A DNA stretch of 64,000 nt from Skermanella mucosa. Lineage in GTDB: Bacteria; Pseudomonadota; Alphaproteobacteria; Azospirillales; Azospirillaceae. The stretch spans positions 3,468,501 through 3,532,500 of the forward strand of contig NZ_CP086106.1 of NCBI RefSeq assembly GCF_016765655.2, read 5' to 3'. Made by a program: the position numbers and the translations under genes. The notes under the pieces are model-generated. The model saw only the letters and a list, made by a program, of their open reading frames with translations. It was not told where the DNA came from and searched no databases. How positions within the stretch are numbered: position 1 is the stretch's first letter; each line of letters opens with the position of its first letter. This document shows, piece after piece, positions 27,593 through 36,187 of this stretch.

Positions 27593-28225
27593 TCACGGGA
27601 TGCCGATCAGCTTATGGGTCTGGAGGCTGAGGCGCCAGCGCGGATGGTCCCGGCAATAAGCCACCGCCCGGGCGGTGTTGGCGACGCGGTCGGCACCGTC
27701 CATGGGCTGGAGCCAGAAATGGCGGAACGGCAGGTCCTCCAACTCGGCGGGATCGAATTGGGGCTGGGGGAAGACCAGCTTGAGTTCGTGGCCGCGGCGG
27801 AGCACCCAGTCGGCGCCCGCCTTGGGGCTGACGCAGATCCAGTCCACGCCGGGCGGTGGCTCCAGGGTGCCGTTGGTCTCGATCGCGATCTCGAACCCCT
27901 CGGCATGAACAGCCTCGACCAGCGCGCCGTCGAGCTGGAGCAGCGGCTCGCCGCCGGTGAAGACGACGTAGCGGTGCGGCGTGCCCGGCCCCCAGGTGCC
28001 CGCGATGGCGCCGGCCAGCTCGGCGGCGTTGCCGAAGCGACCGCCGCCCTCGCCGTCGGTGCCGACGAAATCCGTGTCGCAGAAGCGGCAGGCGGCGGTC
28101 TCCCGGTCGCGCTCGCGCCCGGACCACAGATTGCAGCCGGCGAAGCGGCAGAACACGGCGGCCCGCCCGGCATGGGCGCCTTCGCCCTGCAACGTCTTGA
28201 ACAGTTCCTTGACGGCGTAAGCCAT
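27593..28225 (-). CDS. queE: 7-carboxy-7-deazaguanine synthase (QueE)
   Basis: A radical SAM enzyme that contracts carboxy-tetrahydropterin to 7-carboxy-7-deazaguanine. The 210-residue protein begins [20 protein letters not shown], has the expanded cluster motif [10 protein letters not shown]...[13 protein letters not shown] in which the first two cysteine spacings differ from the canonical CX3CX2C (a known QueE variant with CX14CX2C), then the SAM segment [13 protein letters not shown] and IAIETNGTL. The C-terminus ([15 protein letters not shown]) is typical. The ATG at 28225 was chosen by the conserved N-terminus. It precedes queC in one transcription unit. Confidence 0.93.
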   Translation of the reverse strand: MAYAVKELFKTLQGEGAHAGRAAVFCRFAGCNLWSGRERDRETAACRFCDTDFVGTDGEGGGRFGNAAELAGAIAGTWGPGTPHRYVVFTGGEPLLQLDGALVEAVHAEGFEIAIETNGTLEPPPGVDWICVSPKAGADWVLRRGHELKLVFPQPQFDPAELEDLPFRHFWLQPMDGADRVANTARAVAYCRDHPRWRLSLQTHKLIGIP

Positions 28226-28473
28226 CCCAACCTTCCCGCTGATCCTGAGACAGGGTTTTGCCCTGCGGAAAGCCGCGAGTCCAGGACGGCGGAGCCCGGA
28301 ACGGTCACAGCCTTGCCATGTGCCTGAAGCGGGGCGAGGATGGGGCATTGTTCCGGTGCGTGATGATCAGGGGGCTCACCTTTCTCGGAGTGGACGCCGA
28401 TGTCCGGGGCGGCGTAAAGGGCATGAACAACGGCGCCGCCGCGGAAGTAAGAACAATTGGACAGGGAGAAGAC

Positions 28474-29469
28474 ATGGTCAGTTTCGCAGTGCTCGGCTGC
28501 GGCCGCATCGGCCGGATGCATGCCCGCAACATCAAGTCCCATCCGCGCGCGGAGCTGGCCGGCGTCTATGACGTGGCGGCGAGGGCCAGCGAAGAGGTCG
28601 CTGCGGAACTGGGCGCCCGGGTGCTGGGATCGGTGGACGAGGCGCTGGACGATCCCGCGATCCGCGCCGTCTTCATCGCGTCAACGACCGATACCCACGT
28701 GGACCTGATCACCCGCGCCGCCAAGGCCGGCAAGGCGGTGCTGTGCGAGAAGCCGATCGACCTGGACATCTCGCGGGTCGAAGCCTGCTGGCGGGAGATC
28801 GGCATGCTGGACCCGCTGGTCATGATCGGCTTCAACCGGCGGTTCGACCCCTCCTTCAAGGCGCTGCGCGACAGGATCCAGGCGGGGGAGCTGGGCACGG
28901 TGGAACAGGTCGTCATCACCAGCCGCGACCCCGCCCCGCCGCCGGCCGCCTATGTCCGGGGCTCGGGCGGGCTGTTCCGGGACATGACGATCCACGATTT
29001 CGACATGGCGCGCTATCTGGTCGGCGACATCGTTGAGATCCAGGCGATGGGGGCCGCCCTGGTCGATCCGATGTTCGCCGAGGAGGGCGACATCGACAGC
29101 GCCATGATCGTCCTGCGGGCGGCGTCCGGCGCCCTGGTCCATATCAACAACAGCCGTCGCTGCGCCTATGGCTATGACCAGCGGATCGAAGCCTTCGGCG
29201 AGAAGGGCATGCTCCAGGCCCATAACCGCCGGCCGACCACGGTGGAGGCCTGGGGAGCCGAAGGGACGCAGGCCCGCGATCCCGTGCTGAACTTCTTCAT
29301 CGAGCGCTATTTTGAGGCCTACATGGCGGAGATCGACCATTTCGTCGATTGCGTCGAGACGGGAGCGAAGCCGCTGGCCGGGTTCAACGAGGGCCGGGAG
29401 GCGCTCCGCCTGGCCGATGCCGGGCTGGAGTCGCTGCGCACCGGCCGGAGCGTGCGGCTGGACCGGTGA
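28474..29469 (+). CDS. iolG: Inositol 2-dehydrogenase (Gfo/Idh/MocA family)
   Basis: NAD-dependent oxidation of myo-inositol to 2-keto-myo-inositol (scyllo-inosose). The 331-residue product starts with the Rossmann motif AVLGCGRIGRMHARNI, has AVLCEKPIDLDISRVEACW with the conserved EKP, and the C-terminal catalytic part GGLFRDMTIHDFDMARYLVG (His and Asp used in hydride transfer). The ATG at 28474 has GGGAGAAG upstream. First gene of the iolG-iolD-iolE-lactonase-dehydrogenase operon; there is a 32-bp gap before iolD. Confidence 0.9.
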   Translation: MVSFAVLGCGRIGRMHARNIKSHPRAELAGVYDVAARASEEVAAELGARVLGSVDEALDDPAIRAVFIASTTDTHVDLITRAAKAGKAVLCEKPIDLDISRVEACWREIGMLDPLVMIGFNRRFDPSFKALRDRIQAGELGTVEQVVITSRDPAPPPAAYVRGSGGLFRDMTIHDFDMARYLVGDIVEIQAMGAALVDPMFAEEGDIDSAMIVLRAASGALVHINNSRRCAYGYDQRIEAFGEKGMLQAHNRRPTTVEAWGAEGTQARDPVLNFFIERYFEAYMAEIDHFVDCVETGAKPLAGFNEGREALRLADAGLESLRTGRSVRLDR

Positions 29470-29501
29470 GGCGAAAACAAGAAAGCGGGGAAGGAAGAGC
29501 C

Positions 29502-31349
29502 ATGGAAAAGACGATCCGGCTGACCGCCGCCCAGGCGGTCGTGCGGTATCTGGCGGCCCAGCGGTCGGTGGTGGACGGGGCGGAAGTGCCGCTGTTCGCC
29601 GGCTGCTGGGCGATCTTCGGGCACGGCAACGTGGCCGGGATGGGCGAGGCGCTGTACCACGCGCGGGAGACGCTGCCGACGTTCCGCGCCCACAACGAGC
29701 AGGGCATGGCCCTGGCGGCGGTCGCCTTCGCCAAGGCCAGCAACCGGCGCCGCATGATGGCCTGCACGACCTCGATCGGGCCGGGAGCGTCCAACATGGT
29801 GACCGCCGCCGGGGTGGCGCATGTCAACCGGCTGCCGGTGCTGCTCCTGCCCGGCGACGTCTTCGCCAGCCGCCGTCCCGACCCGGTCCTTCAGCAGATC
29901 GAGGACTTCAACGACGCCACCGTGAGCGTCAACGACTGTTTCCGCCCTGTTTCCCGCTGGTGGGACCGGATCACCCGGCCGGAACAGCTCCTGACCTCCC
30001 TGCCCCGCGCGATCCAGGTGCTGACCGATCCGGTCGATTGCGGCCCGGCGACGATCTGCATGGCGCAGGACGTCCAGACCGAGGCTTACGACTATCCCGA
30101 AAGTTTCTTCCGGCCGCAGGTCCACCGGATCCGGCGCCCGGCCCCGGACGCGGAGGAGTTCGCCCGGGCGCTCGACCTACTCGCCGGGGCGGAGCGGCCG
30201 CTGGTCATCGCCGGCGGCGGGGTGCTCTATTCGGAGGCGGGCGGGACCCTTCAGGACTTCGCGGCCAGGCACGGCATCCCGGTCGCCGAGACCCAGGCGG
30301 GCAAGAGCGCCATGCCGTGGGACCACCCCCAGGCGGTCGGCTCGATCGGAGTCACCGGCAGTTCGGCGTCCAACGCGCTGGCCCGGGAGGCCGACGTGAT
30401 CCTGGCGATCGGCACCCGGCTGCAGGACTTCACGACCGGATCGCGGGCCTTGGTGCCGGGCGGCGCCGCCTTGATCCAGCTGAACATCCAGGCCTTCGAC
30501 GCGGGCAAGCACCGGGCGGTGCCGCTGGTCGGCGACGCGAAGCGGACGCTGGAGGACCTGACGGCCGCGCTGGGTCCCTACAAGGTCGCCGACTCCTGGC
30601 GGGAGCGGACGGCGGCGCTGGTCAAGGGATGGAACGGCGCCGTGGATCAGGCGGTGTCGCCGACCAATGCCCCGCTGCCGACCGACGCCCAGGTGATCGG
30701 CGCCGTCAACCGCGCGGCCGAGGCCCGGGACATCGTGGTCTGCGCCGCCGGCGGGCTGCCTGGCGAGCTTCACAAGCTGTGGCGGGCGGGTTCGCCCAAC
30801 GGCTACCACATGGAATACGGCTTCTCCTGCATGGGTTACGAGATCGCCGGCGGGCTGGGCGTGAAGATGGCCCGGCCGGACCGAGAGGTCTTCGTCATGG
30901 TCGGCGACGGCAGCTACATGATGATGAACTCGGAGCTTCAGACCTCGGTCATGCTGGGCCGCAAGCTGATCGTCACCGTGCTGGACAACCGCGGCTTCGG
31001 CTGCATCAACCGGCTTCAGCGGGCCTGCGGCGGCGAGGGCTTCAACAACCTGATCGAGACCGTCGACCACAGGGCCGACGACAGCTGGATCGACTTCGCC
31101 GGCCACGCCCGCAGCCTGGGCGCCACGTCCGAAAAGGTCGCAAGCATCGCGGAGCTGGAGCAGGCCCTTCGGCGGGCCCGGCAGTCCGACCGGACCTATG
31201 TGGTGGTGATCGACACCGACCCGAATCCTACCACCGAAGCCGGCGGCGCCTGGTGGGACGTGGCGGTGCCGGAGGTATCGGAGCGCGCCCAGGTGAAGGA
31301 AGCCTTCGACGCCTATGTCGATGCCCGCCGGGATCAGGCCCAGGGCTGA
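29502..31349 (+). CDS. iolD: 3D-(3,5/4)-trihydroxycyclohexane-1,2-dione hydrolase
   Basis: A 615-residue ThDP enzyme that opens the ring of the diketo-inositol intermediate, the third step of inositol breakdown. The N-terminus MEKTIRLTAAQAVVRYLAAQ, the segment LFAGCWAIFGHGNVAGMGEA, the catalytic-Glu area TFRAHNEQGMALAAVAFAKA and the ThDP-binding motif VGDGSYMMMNSELQT...LDNRGFGCINRLQ are specific to IolD rather than other ThDP enzymes. AAGGAAGAG precedes the ATG at 29502. iolE follows closely. Confidence 0.95.
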   Translation: MEKTIRLTAAQAVVRYLAAQRSVVDGAEVPLFAGCWAIFGHGNVAGMGEALYHARETLPTFRAHNEQGMALAAVAFAKASNRRRMMACTTSIGPGASNMVTAAGVAHVNRLPVLLLPGDVFASRRPDPVLQQIEDFNDATVSVNDCFRPVSRWWDRITRPEQLLTSLPRAIQVLTDPVDCGPATICMAQDVQTEAYDYPESFFRPQVHRIRRPAPDAEEFARALDLLAGAERPLVIAGGGVLYSEAGGTLQDFAARHGIPVAETQAGKSAMPWDHPQAVGSIGVTGSSASNALAREADVILAIGTRLQDFTTGSRALVPGGAALIQLNIQAFDAGKHRAVPLVGDAKRTLEDLTAALGPYKVADSWRERTAALVKGWNGAVDQAVSPTNAPLPTDAQVIGAVNRAAEARDIVVCAAGGLPGELHKLWRAGSPNGYHMEYGFSCMGYEIAGGLGVKMARPDREVFVMVGDGSYMMMNSELQTSVMLGRKLIVTVLDNRGFGCINRLQRACGGEGFNNLIETVDHRADDSWIDFAGHARSLGATSEKVASIAELEQALRRARQSDRTYVVVIDTDPNPTTEAGGAWWDVAVPEVSERAQVKEAFDAYVDARRDQAQG

Positions 31350-31376
31350 ACCATGACCAGGAACGAAGAGGCTGCG

Positions 31377-32273
31377 ATGACGGTCAAGCTGGGCACCAAC
31401 CCGATCGCCTGGAGCAACGACGATCTGCCCGAACTGGGCGGCGACACCCCGCTGGATACCTGCCTGCGCGAGACCCGCGAGGCCGGCTTCACCGGGACCG
31501 AGTTGGGCAACAAGTTCCCCAGGCGGCCGGAGGCGCTGACGGCCAAGCTGGCGGAGTACGGGCTGGAACTCGTCTCCGGCTGGTACGGGGCGGAACTGCG
31601 CAAGCGCACCGTGGAGGAGGAGATCGGGGCGATGCAGCCCCATCTCGACCTGCTGGCGGCCTGCGGCTGCAAGGTCATGGTCTTCGCCGAGACGTCGGAC
31701 ACGGTGCAGGGGCGGCGCGACGTGCCGGTGTCCGAACGGCCGGTCATGACCGAGGCGGAATGGCCGGTGTTCCTCGACCGGATCGCGAAGCTGTCCGGGT
31801 ACATGGCCGGAAGGGGCGTCCGGCTCGCCTTCCACCACCACATGGGGACGGTGATCGAGAAGGCCCACGAGGTGGACCGGCTGCTCTCCGGCACGCCCGA
31901 TACCGTGGGGCTGCTGTTCGACACCGGCCACTTCACCTTCGCCGGCGACGATCCGGCGGCCGTTTCGAGGAAGTGGGCGAAGCGCATCAACCATGTCCAT
32001 GCCAAGGACGTCCGCCCGGACGTGCTGAAGCGGGCACGGGACGGGCGCTGGAGCTTCCTCGACTCCGTGATCAACGGCGTCTATACGGTTCCCGGTGACG
32101 GAATGGTGGATTTCGAAGCGGCGCTCCGCCCGGTCGCCGAAGCGGGCTACGACGGCTGGATCATCTGCGAGGCCGAGCAGGACCCCGCCAAAGCCCATCC
32201 CCTTACCTATGCCCGCAAAGGCCATGCCCATCTGCGGGCGACCGCCGAAAAGCTCGGTCTCACCGTTCAGTAA
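31377..32273 (+). CDS. iolE: Myo-inosose-2 dehydratase
   Basis: Dehydrates 2-keto-myo-inositol to the diketone used by IolD. The protein is about 298 residues with a TIM-barrel (AP endonuclease 2-like) fold. Signatures: LGTNPIAWSNDDLPELGG, GFTGTELGNKFPR, LAFHHHMGTVIE, LFDTGHFTFAGDDP and INHVHAKDVRP. The ATG at 31377 has AGAGG five bases upstream; an ATG at 31353 in the same frame lacks a ribosome site. Third gene of the operon, followed 33 bp later by an SMP-30 family lactonase. Confidence 0.93.
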   Translation: MTVKLGTNPIAWSNDDLPELGGDTPLDTCLRETREAGFTGTELGNKFPRRPEALTAKLAEYGLELVSGWYGAELRKRTVEEEIGAMQPHLDLLAACGCKVMVFAETSDTVQGRRDVPVSERPVMTEAEWPVFLDRIAKLSGYMAGRGVRLAFHHHMGTVIEKAHEVDRLLSGTPDTVGLLFDTGHFTFAGDDPAAVSRKWAKRINHVHAKDVRPDVLKRARDGRWSFLDSVINGVYTVPGDGMVDFEAALRPVAEAGYDGWIICEAEQDPAKAHPLTYARKGHAHLRATAEKLGLTVQ

Positions 32274-32306
32274 AAATCCCCTACAGTTGAAGAAAAGGAG
32301 AACAGG

Positions 32307-33179
32307 GTGGAAGTCGAATGCGTTCTGGATGCCAAGGCCTTGCTTGGAGAGTGCCCGGTCTGGGCGGCGGAGGAGCAGGCCCTGTACTGGGTCGATATCC
32401 TCGCCCCCGCCCTGCATCGGCTCGACCCCGCGACGGGCGCCACGCGGACATGGGCGATGCCGCACTCGATCGGCTCCTTCGGGCTGCGGGAGAGCGGCGG
32501 CGCCATCGTGGCGCTGCGCGATGGCTTCCACCTGCTCGATTTCGGGACGGGTGACCTCACGCCGGTCGCCAACCCGGAGCCGGACATGCCTGGAAACCGG
32601 TTGAACGACGGCAAGGTGGCGCCGGACGGCAGCTTCTGGGCCGGCACCATGGACGAGGAAACCATGAGCCGGCGGACCGGCTCGCTCTACCGCGTGGCAC
32701 CGGACGGCATGGTGCGCCGCATGCTGGACGGGCTGATCGTCTCCAACGGCCTGGCCTGGAGCGCAGACGGCCGGATCCTGTTCCATTCCGACAGCAGGGG
32801 GAAGCTGATCTGCGCCTTCGACCATGAGCCCGGCACCGGCGACCTGTCCAACCGCCGCGTGATCGCCGAACCTTCCGAAGAGGTCGGCCGCCCCGACGGA
32901 GCCGCGACCGACATGGAGGGCTTCTACTGGAGCGCCGGAATTTCCGCCGGGATGCTGAACCGGTGGTCGCCCGACGGCAGGCTGGACCGGCAGATCCCGA
33001 TGCCGTGCGCGGCCCCGACGATGCCGTGCTTCGGCGGGCCGGACATGCGGACGATCTATGTGACCTCGCTGCGCCACAACGTATCCGACGATCGGTTGGC
33101 GGCGTCCCCCCTGTCGGGCGGGATCTTCGCGCTGAGGGTGGATGTGCCGGGCGTGCCGGTGGCGAAATTCAAAGGATAG
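32307..33179 (+). CDS. SMP-30/gluconolactonase/LRE family lactonase
   Basis: A 290-residue six-bladed beta-propeller hydrolase that opens sugar lactones with a bound divalent metal. Metal and active-site segments are visible: LLGECPVW (metal-binding Glu), RLNDGKVAPDGSFWAGTM (Asn and Asp), VSNGLAWSADGRILFHSDS (Asn and Asp) and GRPDGAATDMEGFYWSAG. The start is a GTG at 32307 after AAAAGGAGAACAGG. Its place inside the inositol operon suggests a sugar-acid or inositol-derived lactone produced by a dehydrogenase of the same cluster. Confidence 0.88.
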   Translation: MEVECVLDAKALLGECPVWAAEEQALYWVDILAPALHRLDPATGATRTWAMPHSIGSFGLRESGGAIVALRDGFHLLDFGTGDLTPVANPEPDMPGNRLNDGKVAPDGSFWAGTMDEETMSRRTGSLYRVAPDGMVRRMLDGLIVSNGLAWSADGRILFHSDSRGKLICAFDHEPGTGDLSNRRVIAEPSEEVGRPDGAATDMEGFYWSAGISAGMLNRWSPDGRLDRQIPMPCAAPTMPCFGGPDMRTIYVTSLRHNVSDDRLAASPLSGGIFALRVDVPGVPVAKFKG

Positions 33180-33189
33180 GGAAACTTCC

Positions 33190-34176
33190 ATGACGTTGAA
33201 TGTCTGCATGGTCGGCTACGGCATGATGGGCGTCTGGCACACCGAGGCCCTGAAGCGGACCGACGCCGTGCTGCACACCATCGTCGGCCGCAATCCGGAA
33301 GGGGCCAGGGAGTTCGCCGAACGCCACGGCTACCGAAAATGGTCGGTCTCGCTCGACGAGGCGCTGGCGGACCCGGAGATCGACGCCGTGATCCTGGGCA
33401 CGCCGAGCGACCTGCACGAGGAACAGGCGATCAAATGCCTGGAGGCCGGCAAGCACACGCTGATCGAGATCCCCATCGCCATGAGCCTGGGCGGTGCCAG
33501 GCGCGTGGTCGAGACGGGCGAGAGGAGCGGCAAGGTGTACGGCCTGTCGCACCCCATGCGCTTCCGCCGCGAGCGGGAAGCCCTGCTCGCCCGCACCCGC
33601 GCCGGAGAGGAGAAGATCCGCCATATCGCCGGGCGCTTCTTCATCAAACGGCTGATCAATATCGGCGCCACGGGATACCGGCGGAGCTGGACCGACAATA
33701 TCCTGTGGCACCATTTCTGCCACTTCGTCGACCTTGGCATGTACCTGTTCGACGGCGCGCCGATCCGGCGGGTCCAGAGCTACCTGGGCGACCTGCACCC
33801 GACGACGGGCATCCCCATGGAATGCATGGTGATGGTGGAGACAGAGGCCGACCAGTCGCTGCTGGTCCACGGGTCGTACCACGCGGCCTATCGCTTCTAC
33901 GACAAGCTGATCGTCACCGATCGGGACACCTATTTCTACGACATATTGGCCGGAACGCTGAAGACGTCGGACGGCACGGTGGAGATCGAGAGCGAGCAGG
34001 ACAACTGCACCCGCGTCACCCTGGACTTCCTGGACGCGATCCGCGGGAACCGCCCGCCCCGGGCGTCCGGCCCGTCCGTGCTGCCGGCGATGCAGGTGCT
34101 CCAGAAGGTCCAGGACGACTGGGACGCCCGCCACGGCGCCCGGGCCATTCCGGGCCGGCCGTTGCCGCGGGGTTGA
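33190..34176 (+). CDS. Gfo/Idh/MocA-family oxidoreductase, LigC-like
   Basis: A 328-residue NAD(P)-dependent dehydrogenase. The Rossmann motif is MVGYGMMGVWHTEALKR, followed by HTLIEIPIAMSLGGARRVVE and GRFFIKRLINIGATGYRRSW with TDNILWHHFCHFVDLGMYLF. As I recall them, these central segments resemble LigC, the 4-carboxy-2-hydroxymuconate semialdehyde (hemiacetal) dehydrogenase, more than inositol dehydrogenases. No other protocatechuate 4,5-cleavage gene is near. Since it starts 10 bp after the lactonase in the iol operon, it may oxidise a cyclic hemiacetal to the lactone that the lactonase opens. That role is inference. Confidence 0.8.
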   Translation: MTLNVCMVGYGMMGVWHTEALKRTDAVLHTIVGRNPEGAREFAERHGYRKWSVSLDEALADPEIDAVILGTPSDLHEEQAIKCLEAGKHTLIEIPIAMSLGGARRVVETGERSGKVYGLSHPMRFRREREALLARTRAGEEKIRHIAGRFFIKRLINIGATGYRRSWTDNILWHHFCHFVDLGMYLFDGAPIRRVQSYLGDLHPTTGIPMECMVMVETEADQSLLVHGSYHAAYRFYDKLIVTDRDTYFYDILAGTLKTSDGTVEIESEQDNCTRVTLDFLDAIRGNRPPRASGPSVLPAMQVLQKVQDDWDARHGARAIPGRPLPRG

Positions 34177-34383
34177 GGTTCAGAATGCCGGATGCCGGCC
34201 GGCGGGACCGCCTCACGTCTCCAGCCTAGCGACGGCCTCCATGTCCCGGCGGCGCTGGTCGACGCGGCGGTCGTGGCTCCCTCGGAGCCACCGCGTTGAT
34301 GGTTCGAGGCTCCATACTGAACCGGTGGAGGCGACCGCGTCCAGACCTCCGGGAGGGCTTCCGTCGAGCCGCGGCCGCCGCTG

Positions 34384-35352
34384 CTACCGGCGCTCGACCG
34401 CGGCCGTGGCCGTGTAGGTCTTGCCGCCGACGGTGAACCGCGCCAGCACGCCTGCCGGGCACTGCTGGGCCACCTTCCGGATGTCGGCCCTGTACCGGTA
34501 CTGCCCCTTGCCCGGGTCGGACACGTCGGGAGTGACGGCGGCGACGCCGTACTGGACCGTGCCCGCCGCGTTGAGGATGGTGACCGACCCGCTCGGCGGA
34601 ACCGTGCTGCCGCGGACGTCCCACTCGATCTCGTCGGCGGCGCGCTGGCGGCACTCCGCCCGCAGGATGCTGACGCGCGGCGCTTGGCTCGCGTCGTCGC
34701 CCGAGGCCGTGGCGCCGTAGGCGTAGACGGTGCCTTTGCCATCCGCCTTCGGCACATAGTATCCCGCCACGACGATGTCCGTGCCGACCGCGACCGAACC
34801 GGGGGCGATCTCGAAGCCGGCCGAGTTCTTCAGGGGGGTTCCGGGAAGCCGCGGGTCGTAGGTGACGGCCGGCATGTCGGCGGCAGGCGCCGGGTCGGGG
34901 TAAGGTCTGGCGTCGGGCGAGGCCGGCAGCAGGACGACCGGCATTCCCTCCACCTCGAAGCCGGTTTCGTCGTTCAGCGTCACAGTGCCGATCAGGTGGT
35001 GCTCGGCGGGCTCGACATAGACCTGCTTTGCATAGATGCCGGAGACGTCGCGCGTTCCCGTGACGATGGCATGGCCGCCGATGAAGCCAGGCTCCGTCCT
35101 GCCGGGCAGTGCCGGCCCGTTCGCCAGATCGCCATGGGAGAGCGGCGCCGTGGGGGAGGTCAGCTTGGTGTCGGGAGTGACGACGACCGTCAGCCCCATG
35201 ACCTTGATCACGCTGTTGCCGTTCTCGACGCCGGTGGCCTCGAGCGGTCCTTCGATCTCGATCACCCCTTGGCCGGTGCTTTGGGCCAGGACGGGCGCCG
35301 TACCGAAGAACGCGGCGGCCATCAGGACAGGGACGCAGTGGATGATGCGCAT
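34384..35352 (-). CDS. Secreted hypothetical protein, 322 aa, two repeated beta-rich halves
   Basis: The ATG at 35352 opens a signal peptide (MRIIHCVPVLMAAAFFGTAP, cleavage near VLAQ). The mature part is beta-rich: GVIEIEGPLEATGVENGNSV, VIKVMGLTVVVTPDTKLTSP and FIGGHAIVTGTRDVSGIYAK resemble DUF5666-like segments in which an OB-like strand set is repeated. A C-terminal region (RVSILRAECRQRAADEIEWD) with Cys residues follows. I cannot name a family with confidence. It is transcribed convergently with the iol operon, and its gene order with the next secreted protein is not informative. Confidence 0.7.
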   Translation of the reverse strand: MRIIHCVPVLMAAAFFGTAPVLAQSTGQGVIEIEGPLEATGVENGNSVIKVMGLTVVVTPDTKLTSPTAPLSHGDLANGPALPGRTEPGFIGGHAIVTGTRDVSGIYAKQVYVEPAEHHLIGTVTLNDETGFEVEGMPVVLLPASPDARPYPDPAPAADMPAVTYDPRLPGTPLKNSAGFEIAPGSVAVGTDIVVAGYYVPKADGKGTVYAYGATASGDDASQAPRVSILRAECRQRAADEIEWDVRGSTVPPSGSVTILNAAGTVQYGVAAVTPDVSDPGKGQYRYRADIRKVAQQCPAGVLARFTVGGKTYTATAAVERR

Positions 35353-35405
35353 GATGGGTCCTCGATCGCTCCGTGAGCGGAAATGATGTTGCATCGATGC
35401 GCCCG

Positions 35406-35867
35406 TCAGGACGCGCATCCCCGGGCCCCGAGGCGGTGCCTGAGGCGGAAATGCTCGGCCTTCGTGCTGAAGGAGACGGCGCTGTCGTCGTGGAGATCGT
35501 GAAACTGGCCGATCTCGTCCGCGTAGACGGTCTCGGCCAGGGACAGGAGCACCGCTTCGCTTTCCAGGCGCGCCTTGTCGGCGGCCGACCGGTAGCTCTG
35601 GTAGGGCTTCGGTATCCGATCGGACGCCGTGTAGACGTGGCAGTCACGGAATCCGTCATCCAGGCCGAGCCTGTTCCGGCGATCCTCCCCCGGCTCGGCG
35701 GGCCGGCCGGCGGCATCGTCCCGTCTGTCTTTTTCGGCGGATCTCTTCGCATTCTTGGTCGGCTGGAGGGCGAGCTTTCTCGCGTCGCCCTCCCCGGCGC
35801 TCACCGTCGCAGGCACGGCCAGGCCGGCGATCAGCAGGGCCGCAACGAGCGTTACCGATCTCAGCAT
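35406..35867 (-). CDS. Small secreted hypothetical protein
   Basis: The ATG at 35867 (MLRSVTLVAALLIAGLAVPA) has GAAAGGAAG upstream and starts a clear Sec signal peptide ending near TVSAGEGD. The mature protein is about 130 residues and strongly charged (KNAKRSAEKDRRDDAAGRPA), with a folded-looking C-terminal part containing RDCHVYTASDRIPKPYQSYR and a Cys near the end (RLGARGCAS). No family is recognised. It lies 53 bp upstream of the other secreted gene on the same strand. Confidence 0.65.
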   Translation of the reverse strand: MLRSVTLVAALLIAGLAVPATVSAGEGDARKLALQPTKNAKRSAEKDRRDDAAGRPAEPGEDRRNRLGLDDGFRDCHVYTASDRIPKPYQSYRSAADKARLESEAVLLSLAETVYADEIGQFHDLHDDSAVSFSTKAEHFRLRHRLGARGCAS

Positions 35868-36187
35868 TCTCGGCTTTCCTTCCTTCGACCGAAGTGTTTC
35901 CTCGATACCCAAGTAGATGACGGGTTTGGGGACCCCGATATTTCCGATGCGGAAATAAATTCCATACCCCGACGCGCGGACGGTTCTCCGCGCGGCATGC
36001 GTCCGGCCGGATCGTCACCGGACCCGTGAAAAATCTTTCCGCAAGCTGATTGTGATCAGGACGGCATCCCTTTGGTGCTGCCTCTTCAGGCAAGTATATG
36101 TTCCTGAAGCTGCTCTCTATCCTGGCCGGCAGTGCCCCGGAGTGTGGGGCCGAAGAAAAGAATTCTCAATCGGGGGGACACAATTCC
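35868..36187. other. Divergent intergenic region, no gene seen
   Basis: 320 bases between the small secreted gene and the hydroxybutyrate oligomer hydrolase, transcribed in opposite directions. A frame from 36098 is open into the hydrolase but gives residues unlike a signal peptide. I see no convincing operator, repeat or small gene; both promoters must lie here. Confidence 0.5.

Noticed and set aside
28226-28473. preQ1 riboswitch upstream of queE
   Set aside because: No recognisable short pseudoknot motif was seen, and queE-queC act before preQ1; nothing supports a riboswitch.
29312-32098. 928-residue plus-strand frame overlapping iolG, iolD and iolE
   Set aside because: Same strand but another frame from the true genes, with low-complexity Gly/Arg/Ala content and no family match.
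30177-33209. 1010-residue minus-strand open frame over iolD, iolE and the lactonase
   Set aside because: Antisense to confidently identified enzymes; composition (His, Arg, Gly, Gln) is typical of reverse-strand reading in GC-rich DNA.
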